Origin: Desulfuromonadaceae bacterium
GTDB taxonomy: Bacteria; Desulfobacterota; Desulfuromonadia; Geobacterales; Pseudopelobacteraceae
Direction: 5' to 3'
Assembly: GCA_028686145.1 (NCBI GenBank)
Contig: JAQUCQ010000212.1
Span: 1 to 6,146 of the forward strand
DNA length: 6,146 nucleotides
The notes below the pieces were generated by a model that was not told where the DNA came from, did no database searches, and was given only the letters and a program-made list of their open reading frames with translations. Both the position numbers and the translations under genes were made by a program. Positions 1-5,926 of this stretch are shown here, piece by piece; positions within the stretch are counted from its first letter, which is position 1, and each line of letters opens with the position of its first letter.

Positions 1-39
1 AACGTGTTACAGGAATCAATCCGGGTTGTTACGGAATGA
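1..39 (+). CDS. possible 3' end of an upstream gene (partial)
   Basis: Frame 1 is open from the window edge to a TGA at 37-39 and would encode a 12-residue C-terminal tail ending in IRVVTE. It stops 21 bases before the response regulator ATG, a spacing typical of an operon. A sensor histidine kinase would be the usual partner of a response regulator, but these few residues do not identify one. The other two plus frames are also open here (to about 61 and 68), so the frame choice is a guess based on residue composition. Confidence 0.25.
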   Translation, partial: NVLQESIRVVTE

Positions 40-60
40 TAGATGGTACGGGGCTTCATA

Positions 61-1434
61 ATGGATGATGCAATCAAAATATTGGTAATTGATGATGATG
101 ATTTTGGCCGTGAAGCTTTGACCATGCTGTTGCGGTCGACAGGATATGATGTTACTTCAGCGTCAACTGGTACAAGTGCGCTGGAACTGATCAATCGTGA
201 GCAGTATCAGGTGATTGTTTCCGACCTCTTTCTGCCGGACAAAAACGGCCTTGATATCCTTCAGGATGTTCAGAAGGTTTCACCTGTCACCGAGGTTATC
301 GTTGTGACCGGGTATGCTTCAGCCCAATCTGCGGTCAGGGCAATGAAAGAAGGAGCTTTTGATTATATAACCAAGCCGATTGATTTTGATGAATTGAAAA
401 TTGTTGTTTTAAAGGCACTGGAGAAACAGAAACTTCTCTCGGAAAATATTTATCTTCGCAAACAGCTCCAGGGGCGTTTTGAATTCAGCAATATTATCGG
501 CAGCTCTCCTGCAATGAATCTCGTGTTTGAGCGTATGAACCGCATTGTAAAAACGGATTCGACTGTTCTTGTTACCGGTGAATCAGGAACCGGCAAAGAA
601 TTGGTTGCCCGGGCACTACATTATAATGGTACGCGCAGTGATCGACCTTTTATTGCTGTAAACTGTAGTGCTATTCCGGAGATGTTGCTGGAAAGTGAGC
701 TTTTTGGCCACGTTCGAGGCGCTTTTACCGGAGCTGTCAAGGATAAACCAGGAAAGTTTGAAGCAGCGAATCATGGTACCATTTTTCTTGATGAGATTGG
801 AACGTTGCCACTTCATCTGCAGGCTAAAATGTTACGGGTATTACAGGAACATGAAGTTGAAAGGGTAGGTTCTAATAAAACGGTGAAACTTAACGTCAGA
901 GTGATATCCGCGACTAACACTGATCTTGAAGATATGGTGAAGCAGGGCGAATTTCGAGAAGATCTTTATTACCGTTTGAACGTTATTCCGTTACACCTTC
1001 CTCCGCTACGTGAGCGTCAACAGGATATTCTATATCTGACAGCTTCTTTTCTGGAGAAACAGTGCCGATTGATGGGTCGTCCGCCATGCAGCATCAGTAA
1101 ACAGGCACTTGAAGCATTGGAGCAGTATTCCTGGCCCGGCAATGTGCGTGAATTGGAAAACCTGATTGAAAGAATGGTTGCGCTGACAGATGCGTCTGTT
1201 ATAACGCTAGATGATGTTCCGGCAAAGATCGTTGGTGAAAAGTCTGTTGTAGGAACGCTGGATGTTAAAATGCCAGGCGGTGGCGTCGATCTTGTCGCAA
1301 CGGTTTCCCGAATCGAACAGTCACTGATTTTGCAAGCACTGGAATCTGCGGGTGGGGTTAAAGCGAAAGCCGCAGATCTTTTAGGGATCAACCGGACTAC
1401 TCTGGTTGAAAAGATTAAAAGGCTGAAAATATAA
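61..1434 (+). CDS. NtrC-family sigma54-dependent response regulator
   Basis: Cytoplasmic transcription activator that, once phosphorylated by a sensor kinase, hydrolyses ATP to open sigma54-RNA polymerase promoters. It has 457 residues from the ATG at 61. Receiver domain (about 4-120): acidic pair D11/D12, phosphoacceptor D55 in VIVSDLFLPDKNG, T83, and K105 in TKP. AAA+ domain (about 143-385): Walker A GESGTGKE (173-180), intact GAFTGA loop (220-225) for sigma54 contact, Walker B FLDE (242-245), arginines R299/R305 in FREDLYYRL, and GNVREL (360-365). C-terminal Fis-type helix-turn-helix (about 419-457) ending in RTTLVEKIKRL. A start at 43 would add six residues; I prefer 61 because it places the phospho-Asp near NtrC D54 and has GGGG at 50-53. 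All key residues are present, so it should be active. The RTTLVEK helix recalls FleQ/FlrC flagellar regulators, but no flagellar gene is in view and the target regulon is unknown. Confidence 0.95.
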   Translation: MDDAIKILVIDDDDFGREALTMLLRSTGYDVTSASTGTSALELINREQYQVIVSDLFLPDKNGLDILQDVQKVSPVTEVIVVTGYASAQSAVRAMKEGAFDYITKPIDFDELKIVVLKALEKQKLLSENIYLRKQLQGRFEFSNIIGSSPAMNLVFERMNRIVKTDSTVLVTGESGTGKELVARALHYNGTRSDRPFIAVNCSAIPEMLLESELFGHVRGAFTGAVKDKPGKFEAANHGTIFLDEIGTLPLHLQAKMLRVLQEHEVERVGSNKTVKLNVRVISATNTDLEDMVKQGEFREDLYYRLNVIPLHLPPLRERQQDILYLTASFLEKQCRLMGRPPCSISKQALEALEQYSWPGNVRELENLIERMVALTDASVITLDDVPAKIVGEKSVVGTLDVKMPGGGVDLVATVSRIEQSLILQALESAGGVKAKAADLLGINRTTLVEKIKRLKI

Positions 1435-1556
1435 ATTGTATTTTGTTGAATAACTACGAGTTCAGGACCGGGAGGAGACAGACTGAGGGAACTGTTATCC
1501 GGGACTGATGTCAAGTTTTTGCTGGCAGAAGTCGCTCTATTATTTTGGAGGTTAAG
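1435..1556 (+). other. intergenic gap between regulator and TPR gene
   Basis: This 122-bp gap shows no hairpin followed by a T run, so the regulator and the TPR gene may share a transcript. One frame is open through most of it but has no ATG or GTG start with a ribosome site. A purine-rich stretch GGAGGAGACAGACTGAGGG (1471-1489) is the only eye-catching element, and I cannot assign it a function. I found no sigma54 promoter with correct GG/GC spacing. Confidence 0.5.
1547..1551 (+). promoter_or_regulatory. ribosome binding site of the TPR gene
   Basis: A perfect GGAGG lies five bases before the ATG at 1557. It decides the start: the in-frame TTG at 1545 overlaps this Shine-Dalgarno sequence and has no ribosome site of its own, so translation should begin at 1557. 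Confidence 0.8.
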
Positions 1557-2009
1557 ATGGATCCGGAAACGGGCACCATTGCCCAAAAGCAATTTGAACA
1601 AGCACAACGGGAACTTGAACAGAATAATGTCTTGGCCGCACTTGCCTGTCTGGAAAGAGCCCTCAGTATTTGGGATGATCCAATCTGGTATTCCCGCCTC
1701 GGATTCTGTATTGCCAAGCAGCGTGGTCAAATCACCCGTGCATTTGAATTATGCCGCACTGCAATAGAACACGACCCAGGCAACTCTCTTCACTATCTTT
1801 ATCTTGGGAAAGTCTACCTTGTCGCGGGAAATACGTATGAAGCTCTTCAGGCTTTCAGACAGGGGATCGTATGTGGAGGTAGTCCTGAGTTGGAGCGGAT
1901 GCTCGACTCAATTGGAACCAGAAAGTCTCCGGTCATACCTTTTCTTTCCCGTAATAACCCGCTGAACAAATTTATGGGCATCATACTTAGCCGTATGGGG
2001 TTGAGGTAG
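1557..2009 (+). CDS. small tetratricopeptide-repeat (TPR) protein
   Basis: A 150-residue protein with no signal peptide or membrane segment, probably cytoplasmic. Helix-pair repeats of TPR type can be read at about 9-39 (ALACLERALSIW at the second helix), 42-75 (degenerate, WYSRLGFCIAK then AFELCRTAIEHDP) and 77-107 (LYLGKVYLVAG then EALQAFRQGI). TPRs normally form a protein-binding surface, so an adaptor or scaffold role is likely, with partner unknown. The basic tail (121-150) is unusual: it carries SPVIPFL followed by NPLN and ends in a positively charged helix-like segment. I recall similar tails on small deltaproteobacterial TPR proteins, but this is memory, not a search. It lies 122 bp after the sigma54 regulator on the same strand, which suggests, but does not prove, a shared signalling role. 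No gene name can be given. Confidence 0.85.
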   Translation: MDPETGTIAQKQFEQAQRELEQNNVLAALACLERALSIWDDPIWYSRLGFCIAKQRGQITRAFELCRTAIEHDPGNSLHYLYLGKVYLVAGNTYEALQAFRQGIVCGGSPELERMLDSIGTRKSPVIPFLSRNNPLNKFMGIILSRMGLR

Positions 2010-2118
2010 GAGCTTTGTAAGTGGTGTGAGTACTATTATGTACATGTCCATTCGGATAAAGTGGCGTACACACTGAATGATACTTGAGATAGTTTGGAGA
2101 CTGCAGTTTATAAAAAAC

Positions 2119-2150
2119 AAAAAAAGGTGCCATTGCAGGCACCTTTTTTT
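2119..2150. terminator. bidirectional Rho-independent terminator
   Basis: GGTGCC (2126-2131) pairs with GGCACC (2138-2143) around a six-base loop ATTGCA. Seven A residues before and seven T residues after extend the stem to 13 bp. Because A and T runs flank both sides, the hairpin works on either strand. It can end the plus-strand TPR transcript, 110 bases after its stop, and the minus-strand tRNA-Asp transcript, whose mature 3' end is at 2156. Confidence 0.92.
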
Positions 2151-2155
2151 ATTAA

Positions 2156-2232
2156 TGGCGGGGTTGACGGGGCTCGAACCCGCGACTTCCAGCGTGACAG
2201 GCTGGCACTCTAACCAACTGAGCTACAACCCC
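2156..2232 (-). tRNA. tRNA-Asp (anticodon GTC)
   Basis: The reverse complement reads as a complete 77-nt cloverleaf including an encoded CCA. The acceptor arm GGGGTTG (2226-2232) pairs with CAACCCC (2160-2166). The D arm contains AGCTCAGTTGGTTAGAG, the anticodon loop reads CTGTCAC (GTC), and the T arm has GGGTTCGAGCCC. The discriminator base is G73, which together with GTC fits aspartate identity. All stems pair without obvious mismatches, so the gene looks functional. It is followed within a few bases by the hairpin terminator at 2119-2150. Confidence 0.97.
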
Positions 2233-2252
2233 TTAACGAGTAATCAGTTTAA

Positions 2253-2304
2253 CTTGACATCTATGCCACAAAATTTAGATGTATGTCAAGTATCTTGTGG
2301 CATA
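2253..2304. repeat. two interleaved perfect inverted repeats
   Basis: CTTGACAT (2253-2260) is the inverse of ATGTCAAG (2283-2290), and TATGCCACAA (2262-2271) is the inverse of TTGTGGCATA (2295-2304). The arms alternate (a, b, a', b'). A third overlap, ACATCTA (2257-2263) with TAGATGT (2276-2282), would extend the first stem to 11 bp with a four-base bulge. As RNA, only one of the two main hairpins can form as a simple stem. As DNA, they could be operator half-sites over the tRNA promoter. Neither is followed by a T run, so they are not ordinary terminators. Confidence 0.85.
2260..2289 (-). promoter_or_regulatory. probable sigma70 promoter for tRNA-Asp
   Basis: On the minus strand a perfect TTGACA (plus positions 2284-2289) is followed 17-18 bp later by a weak -10, GCATAG or CATAGA, the latter preceded by an extended-type TG. 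Transcription would begin near 2254, about 20 bases before the mature tRNA 5' end. The -10 is poor (3 of 6 matches), so readthrough from nrdJ, which has no clear terminator of its own, is an alternative source of tRNA transcript. Confidence 0.4.
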
Positions 2305-2315
2305 AGTGCAAATAA

Positions 2316-4553
2316 TTACGCACATTCAGAGTAACCACAGACATGGCAGACTGAACAGCCACCCTCGTGTTCGACGATACCGCCGCACTCAGGGCAGGCT
2401 CCGCGTTCATGTTGGGCAGACTCGTTGTCAATATCATAGCCATTGTCCATCAAATGGTTCTGGATTGCTTTTGCTACCGCATCAGCACAGGAAAGAACCC
2501 GATTATCCCCAAAGCCTGACGGACAATGGCAGGAGATTCCCAGAAGCTGCTTTACTACTTGTCGAGCCTGAACACCACTGCGCCAGGCGAGTGATACCAT
2601 ACGGCCGATTGCTTCACTCTGAGAGGCGGCACATCCGCCAGCTTTACCCATTGTGGTAAAAAGCTCAAACAGCCCATTAGTATCTTCGTTGATCGTAACA
2701 TAAAGTGGGCCGCATCCGGTTTGCATTTGATGGGTACACCCCTTAAGCGCTTTAGGACGCTCCCTTTTGATAGCTTTCTTGTCGTCTTCAACCGGTGTGG
2801 CGGCAATAGTTGCCTGCTCATCTTTTTTTCCGGTTGAAAGTACCTGTTCATCTCTGGAGCCATCCCGATAGATTGTGACACCCTTGCAGCCAGTTTCGTA
2901 GGCGAGCATATAGACATTTTCAACATCCTCAATAGTGGCAGAATTTGAAAAATTCACTGTCTTTGATACGGCATTGTCGGTGTAAAGCTGGAAGGCAGAC
3001 TGCATCTGAATGTGATATTCAGGAGTAATTTCGTGGGAGGTCACAAATACGTTGCGGATATCTTCCGGAATTTCTGCTATTTCCTGGACAGTACCATGCT
3101 CGGCTATCTTCTGCATGAGGGCTTCCGAATAGAAGCCCCGCGCTTTTGCAATTTTCTCAAAAATCGGGTTAACCTCTACAAGGATGTTCTTATCCATGAC
3201 GGTACGGATGTAGGAAACGGCAAAGAGCGGCTCTACACCTGAGGATGCATTGGCAATAATGGAAATGGTTCCTGTTGGAGCAATGGTAGTTACGGTGGCA
3301 TTTCTTTGTGGTGGTGCTCCCTTTTTGTCAAAAATCGAGCCTTTGAAGTTGGGGAACGAACCACGGCTTTTGCCGAGTTCCTGAGATGCCAGGTGACCCT
3401 CGTCATTAATGAATTTCATCACCTTCTTGCCAAGTTTTACCGCTTCATCAGAGCAGTAAGGGATTCCCAGCAGAATCAGCATGTCGGCCCACCCCATGAC
3501 ACCCAGCCCGATCTTGCGGTTGGCATGAGTCATGTCATGAATCTGCTGCAGTGGATAATTGTTAGCCTCAATTACGTTGTCGAGAAAGTGGACAGCGTGA
3601 TGAATGGTTTCCCTCAGTTTTTTCCAGTCTACCGTACCGTCTTTAATAAAGCTGCCCAGATTGATAGAGCCAAGGTTGCAGGATTCATATGGTAGCAGAG
3701 GTTGCTCGCCACAGGGGTTGGTTGATTCAATTTCGCCAACCAGCGGTGTCGGATTATCGCGATTCAAACGGTCAAGAAAGACAATTCCCGGTTCGCCGTT
3801 TTCCCAAGCCTGTTTGACGATACGCTGAAATACCTTGCGGGCATTAAGGCTACCGCAGACCTTTTTGTCGCGGGGATTAATAAGGTCATATTCCTCATCC
3901 CTCTCAACTGCCTGCATGAATTTTTCGGTAAGGCCGACTGAAATGTTGAAATTGTTGAGTTGTTTCTGGTCGGCCTTGCACATGATGAAATCCATCACGT
4001 TGGGATGATCGACCCGTAAAATAGCCATGTTTGCGCCGCGCCTGGTGCCGCCCTGTTTTATGGTTTCGGTGGCTACATCAAATACGCGCATAAATGAGAG
4101 CGGTCCACTTGATATGCCGGTGGTTGTACTGACGACGTCATTGGCGGGTCTCAGGCGAGAAAATGAAAAGCCGGTACCGCCGCCCGATTTGTGAATCAGT
4201 GCGGTAAATTTAACAGCGTCAAAAATCTCTTCCATAGAGTCACCTACCGGCAGAACAAAGCAGGCCGAAAGCTGCCCCAGAGGACGACCGGCATTCATCA
4301 GGGTGGGTGAGTTGGGAAGGAATTCAAAGCTGGTCATCATGCGATAAAAAATATCAGATAAATTTTTTACATCTGCTTTCTTGTCAAACTTTTTATCAGC
4401 AGCAGCAATTGTGTCAGCGACGCGTCGAAACATGTCGGCTGGCATTTCAAGGACTTTGCCGGTTTCATCACGCCGCAAATAGCGCTTTTCTAATACGGTT
4501 GCAGCATTTTTGGTCAGACCGGGGATAGTGTCCGGCGTGGAATTCTTTTTCAT
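2316..4553 (-). CDS. nrdJ: adenosylcobalamin-dependent (class II) ribonucleotide reductase
   Basis: Reduces ribonucleotides to deoxyribonucleotides for DNA synthesis in the cytoplasm, using adenosylcobalamin to make the thiyl radical, so it works with or without oxygen. It has 745 residues. The catalytic core (about 60-565) has C98 in LSACF, the radical site NPCGE (N279, C281, E283), and the redox partner C292 in ESCNLGSINL. The C281-C292 spacing of 11 equals that of C322/C333 in the Thermotoga enzyme. APTGTIS (425-431) is present. After a charged linker (about 570-600) comes a TSCPD-type domain (about 604-695, GKAGGCAASQSEAIGR), then a cysteine-rich tail (C720, C723, C733, C736, C739, C744) of the kind that binds metal or re-reduces the active site. 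There is no N-terminal ATP-cone, so overall activity inhibition by dATP is not expected. The start is well supported by AAGGAG seven bases upstream. It needs no small subunit, and none is adjacent. Transcription is probably NrdR-controlled. There is no terminator before tRNA-Asp. Confidence 0.97.
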   Translation of the reverse strand: MKKNSTPDTIPGLTKNAATVLEKRYLRRDETGKVLEMPADMFRRVADTIAAADKKFDKKADVKNLSDIFYRMMTSFEFLPNSPTLMNAGRPLGQLSACFVLPVGDSMEEIFDAVKFTALIHKSGGGTGFSFSRLRPANDVVSTTTGISSGPLSFMRVFDVATETIKQGGTRRGANMAILRVDHPNVMDFIMCKADQKQLNNFNISVGLTEKFMQAVERDEEYDLINPRDKKVCGSLNARKVFQRIVKQAWENGEPGIVFLDRLNRDNPTPLVGEIESTNPCGEQPLLPYESCNLGSINLGSFIKDGTVDWKKLRETIHHAVHFLDNVIEANNYPLQQIHDMTHANRKIGLGVMGWADMLILLGIPYCSDEAVKLGKKVMKFINDEGHLASQELGKSRGSFPNFKGSIFDKKGAPPQRNATVTTIAPTGTISIIANASSGVEPLFAVSYIRTVMDKNILVEVNPIFEKIAKARGFYSEALMQKIAEHGTVQEIAEIPEDIRNVFVTSHEITPEYHIQMQSAFQLYTDNAVSKTVNFSNSATIEDVENVYMLAYETGCKGVTIYRDGSRDEQVLSTGKKDEQATIAATPVEDDKKAIKRERPKALKGCTHQMQTGCGPLYVTINEDTNGLFELFTTMGKAGGCAASQSEAIGRMVSLAWRSGVQARQVVKQLLGISCHCPSGFGDNRVLSCADAVAKAIQNHLMDNGYDIDNESAQHERGACPECGGIVEHEGGCSVCHVCGYSECA

Positions 4554-4560
4554 AATTAAT

Positions 4561-4566
4561 CTCCTT
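4561..4566 (-). promoter_or_regulatory. ribosome binding site of nrdJ
   Basis: On the minus strand AAGGAG lies seven bases before the ATG at 4553, an ideal spacing that fixes the nrdJ start. Confidence 0.85.
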
Positions 4567-4626
4567 GTTTTTCACGCATGCTGATAATTCTGAATAATTT
4601 TATGTAGTCCGGATTGAATTCAAAAA

Positions 4627-4642
4627 ACACTATATTTAGTGG
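4627..4642. promoter_or_regulatory. NrdR box 1 (near consensus)
   Basis: ACACTATATTTAGTGG matches 14 of 16 positions of the NrdR operator consensus ACACWATATATWGTGT. NrdR is the ATP/dATP-sensing repressor of ribonucleotide reductase genes. The box sits just downstream of the inferred nrdJ transcription start, where bound repressor would block initiation. Confidence 0.82.
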
Positions 4643-4652
4643 GGGGTGCTGA

Positions 4653-4681
4653 AATAAACCACAACATGTATGTGCTGTCAA
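4653..4681 (-). promoter_or_regulatory. nrdJ promoter
   Basis: On the minus strand a perfect -35 TTGACA (plus 4676-4681) is followed by a 17-bp spacer and a -10 TTTATT (plus 4653-4658, 4 of 6 matches). The start point would fall around 4645, giving a leader of about 90 nt. The placement relative to the two NrdR boxes supports the assignment. Confidence 0.7.
4659..4674. promoter_or_regulatory. degenerate NrdR box 2
   Basis: CCACAACATGTATGTG matches 9 of 16 NrdR consensus positions. One half is good, and the other is shifted by a single base (CACA and TGTG arms around ACATGTA). It starts 16 bp after box 1, giving a centre-to-centre distance of about 32 bp, the three-turn spacing known for paired NrdR boxes. 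It also fills the -35/-10 spacer of the nrdJ promoter. Spacing, more than sequence, is the argument here. Confidence 0.5.
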
Positions 4682-4708
4682 CAATTATATTTTGGACAAG
4701 GATAACAT

Positions 4709-4728
4709 CTTGAAAGGACTTGAAAAGA
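4709..4728 (+). repeat. 10-bp tandem repeat, possible weak plus-strand promoter
   Basis: CTTGAAAGGA is immediately followed by CTTGAAAAGA, two near-identical 10-bp units (9 of 10), one helical turn apart. They could be half-sites for a regulator. The first TTGAAA (4710-4715) also stands 17 bp from a TAATAA (4733-4738), a poor but possible promoter for the beta-helix gene. AT-rich DNA makes chance similarity likely. Confidence 0.3.
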
Positions 4729-4827
4729 TTAATAATAAAAGTTAACTGGCAAATATTCTAATGAAAAAACAACATTAAATTTACAGTTTGGATGAATCAT
4801 GGTAATGATTCTGTACTTAGATTAAGC

Positions 4828-4831
4828 GGAG
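4828..4831 (+). promoter_or_regulatory. ribosome binding site of the beta-helix gene
   Basis: GGAG at 4828-4831 lies seven bases before the GTG at 4839. It supports a non-ATG start, since the next in-frame codons run directly into a typical signal peptide (K, then a hydrophobic stretch). Confidence 0.65.
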
Positions 4832-4838
4832 ATCCCGA

Positions 4839-5912
4839 GTGAAAACTCTTTTTACAGTCTGTATCTTTTTCTTGCTAACAACGATCTCGATGGCTGCCGA
4901 ACAGGCTGCTGCAGTATATGACGGGGTGGTGCTGTCCGAGGATGTCACCTGGCGAGGTCCAATACTTGTTCGCGGGTTCGTTGTGGTGGCTCCTCATGCG
5001 ACATTGCGTATTGAGCCGGGAGCGGTGATACGTTTTGCAGGTAGTGCTGCTCAGCAGCCGACCTTGATCATTCAAGGCCGCCTCCATGCTGCAGGTACCC
5101 CTGAACGGCCGATTTTGCTGGCGTCTAATCTGTCAAAACCGATGCGTGGATCCTGGGGAGGAATTGTTTTCCTCGCGACAGAAAAACGCAATTTACTTGA
5201 ACATTGTCGTATTGAGAACGCTGAAATTGGCATTGATATCAGGTATTCGAAAGTCACTCTAACATCTGTTTCAATTCTGCAGGCGCAGACCGCTTTGCTG
5301 TCACATGACGGGATTGTGCAGATATCCGGTGGTACTTTTTCGGATTCTGAAACCGGCATTGAGATCTATAACAGCGAATTTGACGGCACGGACATGACAG
5401 TTGCCTCCTGTCAACGTGGCTGTGTCTTCAATAAATCTGCTGCTGTGCTTGCGGCATTAAAAATTATCAATAACCAACGAACCGGGTTTGAAGCGGATGA
5501 GTGTCGGCTCAAGATTACTAGTGGAGAATTCTCCGGTAATGCCTTTGGAGCGCAGATCAACGGCGGAGAAGGGCAGATATTTCTGTCCCGTTTTCTGAGA
5601 AACGGACAGACAGCCCTGCATCTTCAAGGTTCACGCATCAAAATCGAGCGTAGCCTGTTTGCCGATAATCTTCAGGATGCGTTACGCACAGAAGATGGCC
5701 AGGCCCTTTTTCTGTATAATGCTTTTGCCTCAAATGGTGGCTATAATTTGTACAATGCCGGGAGCGAGGTTGTCAGTGCCCGACAAAATTGGTGGGGGGA
5801 AACTGACCCGTCGCTGATCAGGCAAAAGATTTATGGCGTACTTCAAGATAAAAATGCCGGTGCTGTCCAAGTTTTTCCATGGTTAAACGAAAAGCCGCAG
5901 TTGATGCAATAA
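4839..5912 (+). CDS. secreted right-handed beta-helix protein
   Basis: A 357-residue exported protein of unknown function. Residues 1-20 form a clear Sec signal peptide (K2, hydrophobic 4-16, cleavage after A19 or A20). C8 is too near the N terminus for a lipobox. Residues about 29-97 have the entry pattern of parallel beta-helix proteins: a VLVRG-like strand, ATLRIEPGAVIRFAG, LIIQGRLHAAGTPERPI. From about 105 to 320 there are successive coils of 20-25 residues, each with small and Asn residues at turns (IENAEIGIDI, FSDSETGIEI, FSGNAFGAQI, FLRNGQTALHL, FADNLQDALR), resembling PbH1 repeats. An NWWG motif (317-320) and a short tail ending FPWLN cap the fold. The fold is shared by pectate lyases and copper-binding NosD-like proteins, but I see no catalytic or metal signature, so a periplasmic or surface binding or structural role is inferred. 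Start is GTG. It is followed after 14 bases by a PLP enzyme, so probably one operon. Confidence 0.85.
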   Translation: MKTLFTVCIFFLLTTISMAAEQAAAVYDGVVLSEDVTWRGPILVRGFVVVAPHATLRIEPGAVIRFAGSAAQQPTLIIQGRLHAAGTPERPILLASNLSKPMRGSWGGIVFLATEKRNLLEHCRIENAEIGIDIRYSKVTLTSVSILQAQTALLSHDGIVQISGGTFSDSETGIEIYNSEFDGTDMTVASCQRGCVFNKSAAVLAALKIINNQRTGFEADECRLKITSGEFSGNAFGAQINGGEGQIFLSRFLRNGQTALHLQGSRIKIERSLFADNLQDALRTEDGQALFLYNAFASNGGYNLYNAGSEVVSARQNWWGETDPSLIRQKIYGVLQDKNAGAVQVFPWLNEKPQLMQ

Positions 5913-5913
5913 T

Positions 5914-5920
5914 AAAGGGA
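5914..5920 (+). promoter_or_regulatory. ribosome binding site of the PLP enzyme gene
   Basis: AAAGGGA sits six bases before the GTG at 5927, in the 14-bp gap after the beta-helix stop codon. It supports GTG as the start and separate translation within one transcript. Confidence 0.6.
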
Positions 5921-5926
5921 TTTCCA

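Larger units (their letters stand above)
4554..4838. other. divergent intergenic regulatory region
   Basis: This 285-bp AT-rich stretch separates nrdJ (minus) from the beta-helix gene (plus). The nrdJ-proximal half holds the nrdJ ribosome site, a leader of roughly 90 nt, two NrdR-like boxes and a good -35/-10 pair. The other half has a 10-bp tandem repeat (4709-4728), a weak possible plus-strand promoter, and only very short reading frames. I looked for a cobalamin riboswitch in the nrdJ leader and did not recognise one; the leader is too short. Confidence 0.6.

Noticed and set aside
1467..1489. GGAGGAGACAGACTG, vaguely like a cobalamin-riboswitch B12 box
   Set aside because: The match is partial, the surrounding 122 bp is too short for the riboswitch fold, and the downstream TPR gene has no link to B12.
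1523..1536. TGGCAG...GC resembling a sigma54 promoter upstream of the TPR gene
   Set aside because: The GG and GC elements are 10 bp apart instead of the required 12, and the site is too close to the start codon.
1545..1556. In-frame TTG start adding four residues to the TPR protein
   Set aside because: The TTG is part of the Shine-Dalgarno sequence for the ATG at 1557.
1017..1730. Long minus-strand open frame of 237 codons
   Set aside because: It lies opposite the response regulator 3' end and the TPR gene, has no recognisable domain, and is best explained as a shadow of real coding DNA.
2077..2334. Plus-strand reading frame encoding a GLTGLEPATSSVTGWHSNQ-like peptide
   Set aside because: It is the antisense translation of the tRNA-Asp gene and runs through the terminator; this peptide pattern is a well-known spurious annotation.
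2306..2659. Plus-strand open frame opposite the 3' end of nrdJ
   Set aside because: It is antisense to the TSCPD domain and cysteine-rich tail of nrdJ, with no domain or ribosome site.
4792..4842. Sixteen-codon frame whose TGA overlaps the GTG start of the beta-helix gene
   Set aside because: It has no ribosome site and no features, and a leader peptide cannot be supported from this sequence alone.
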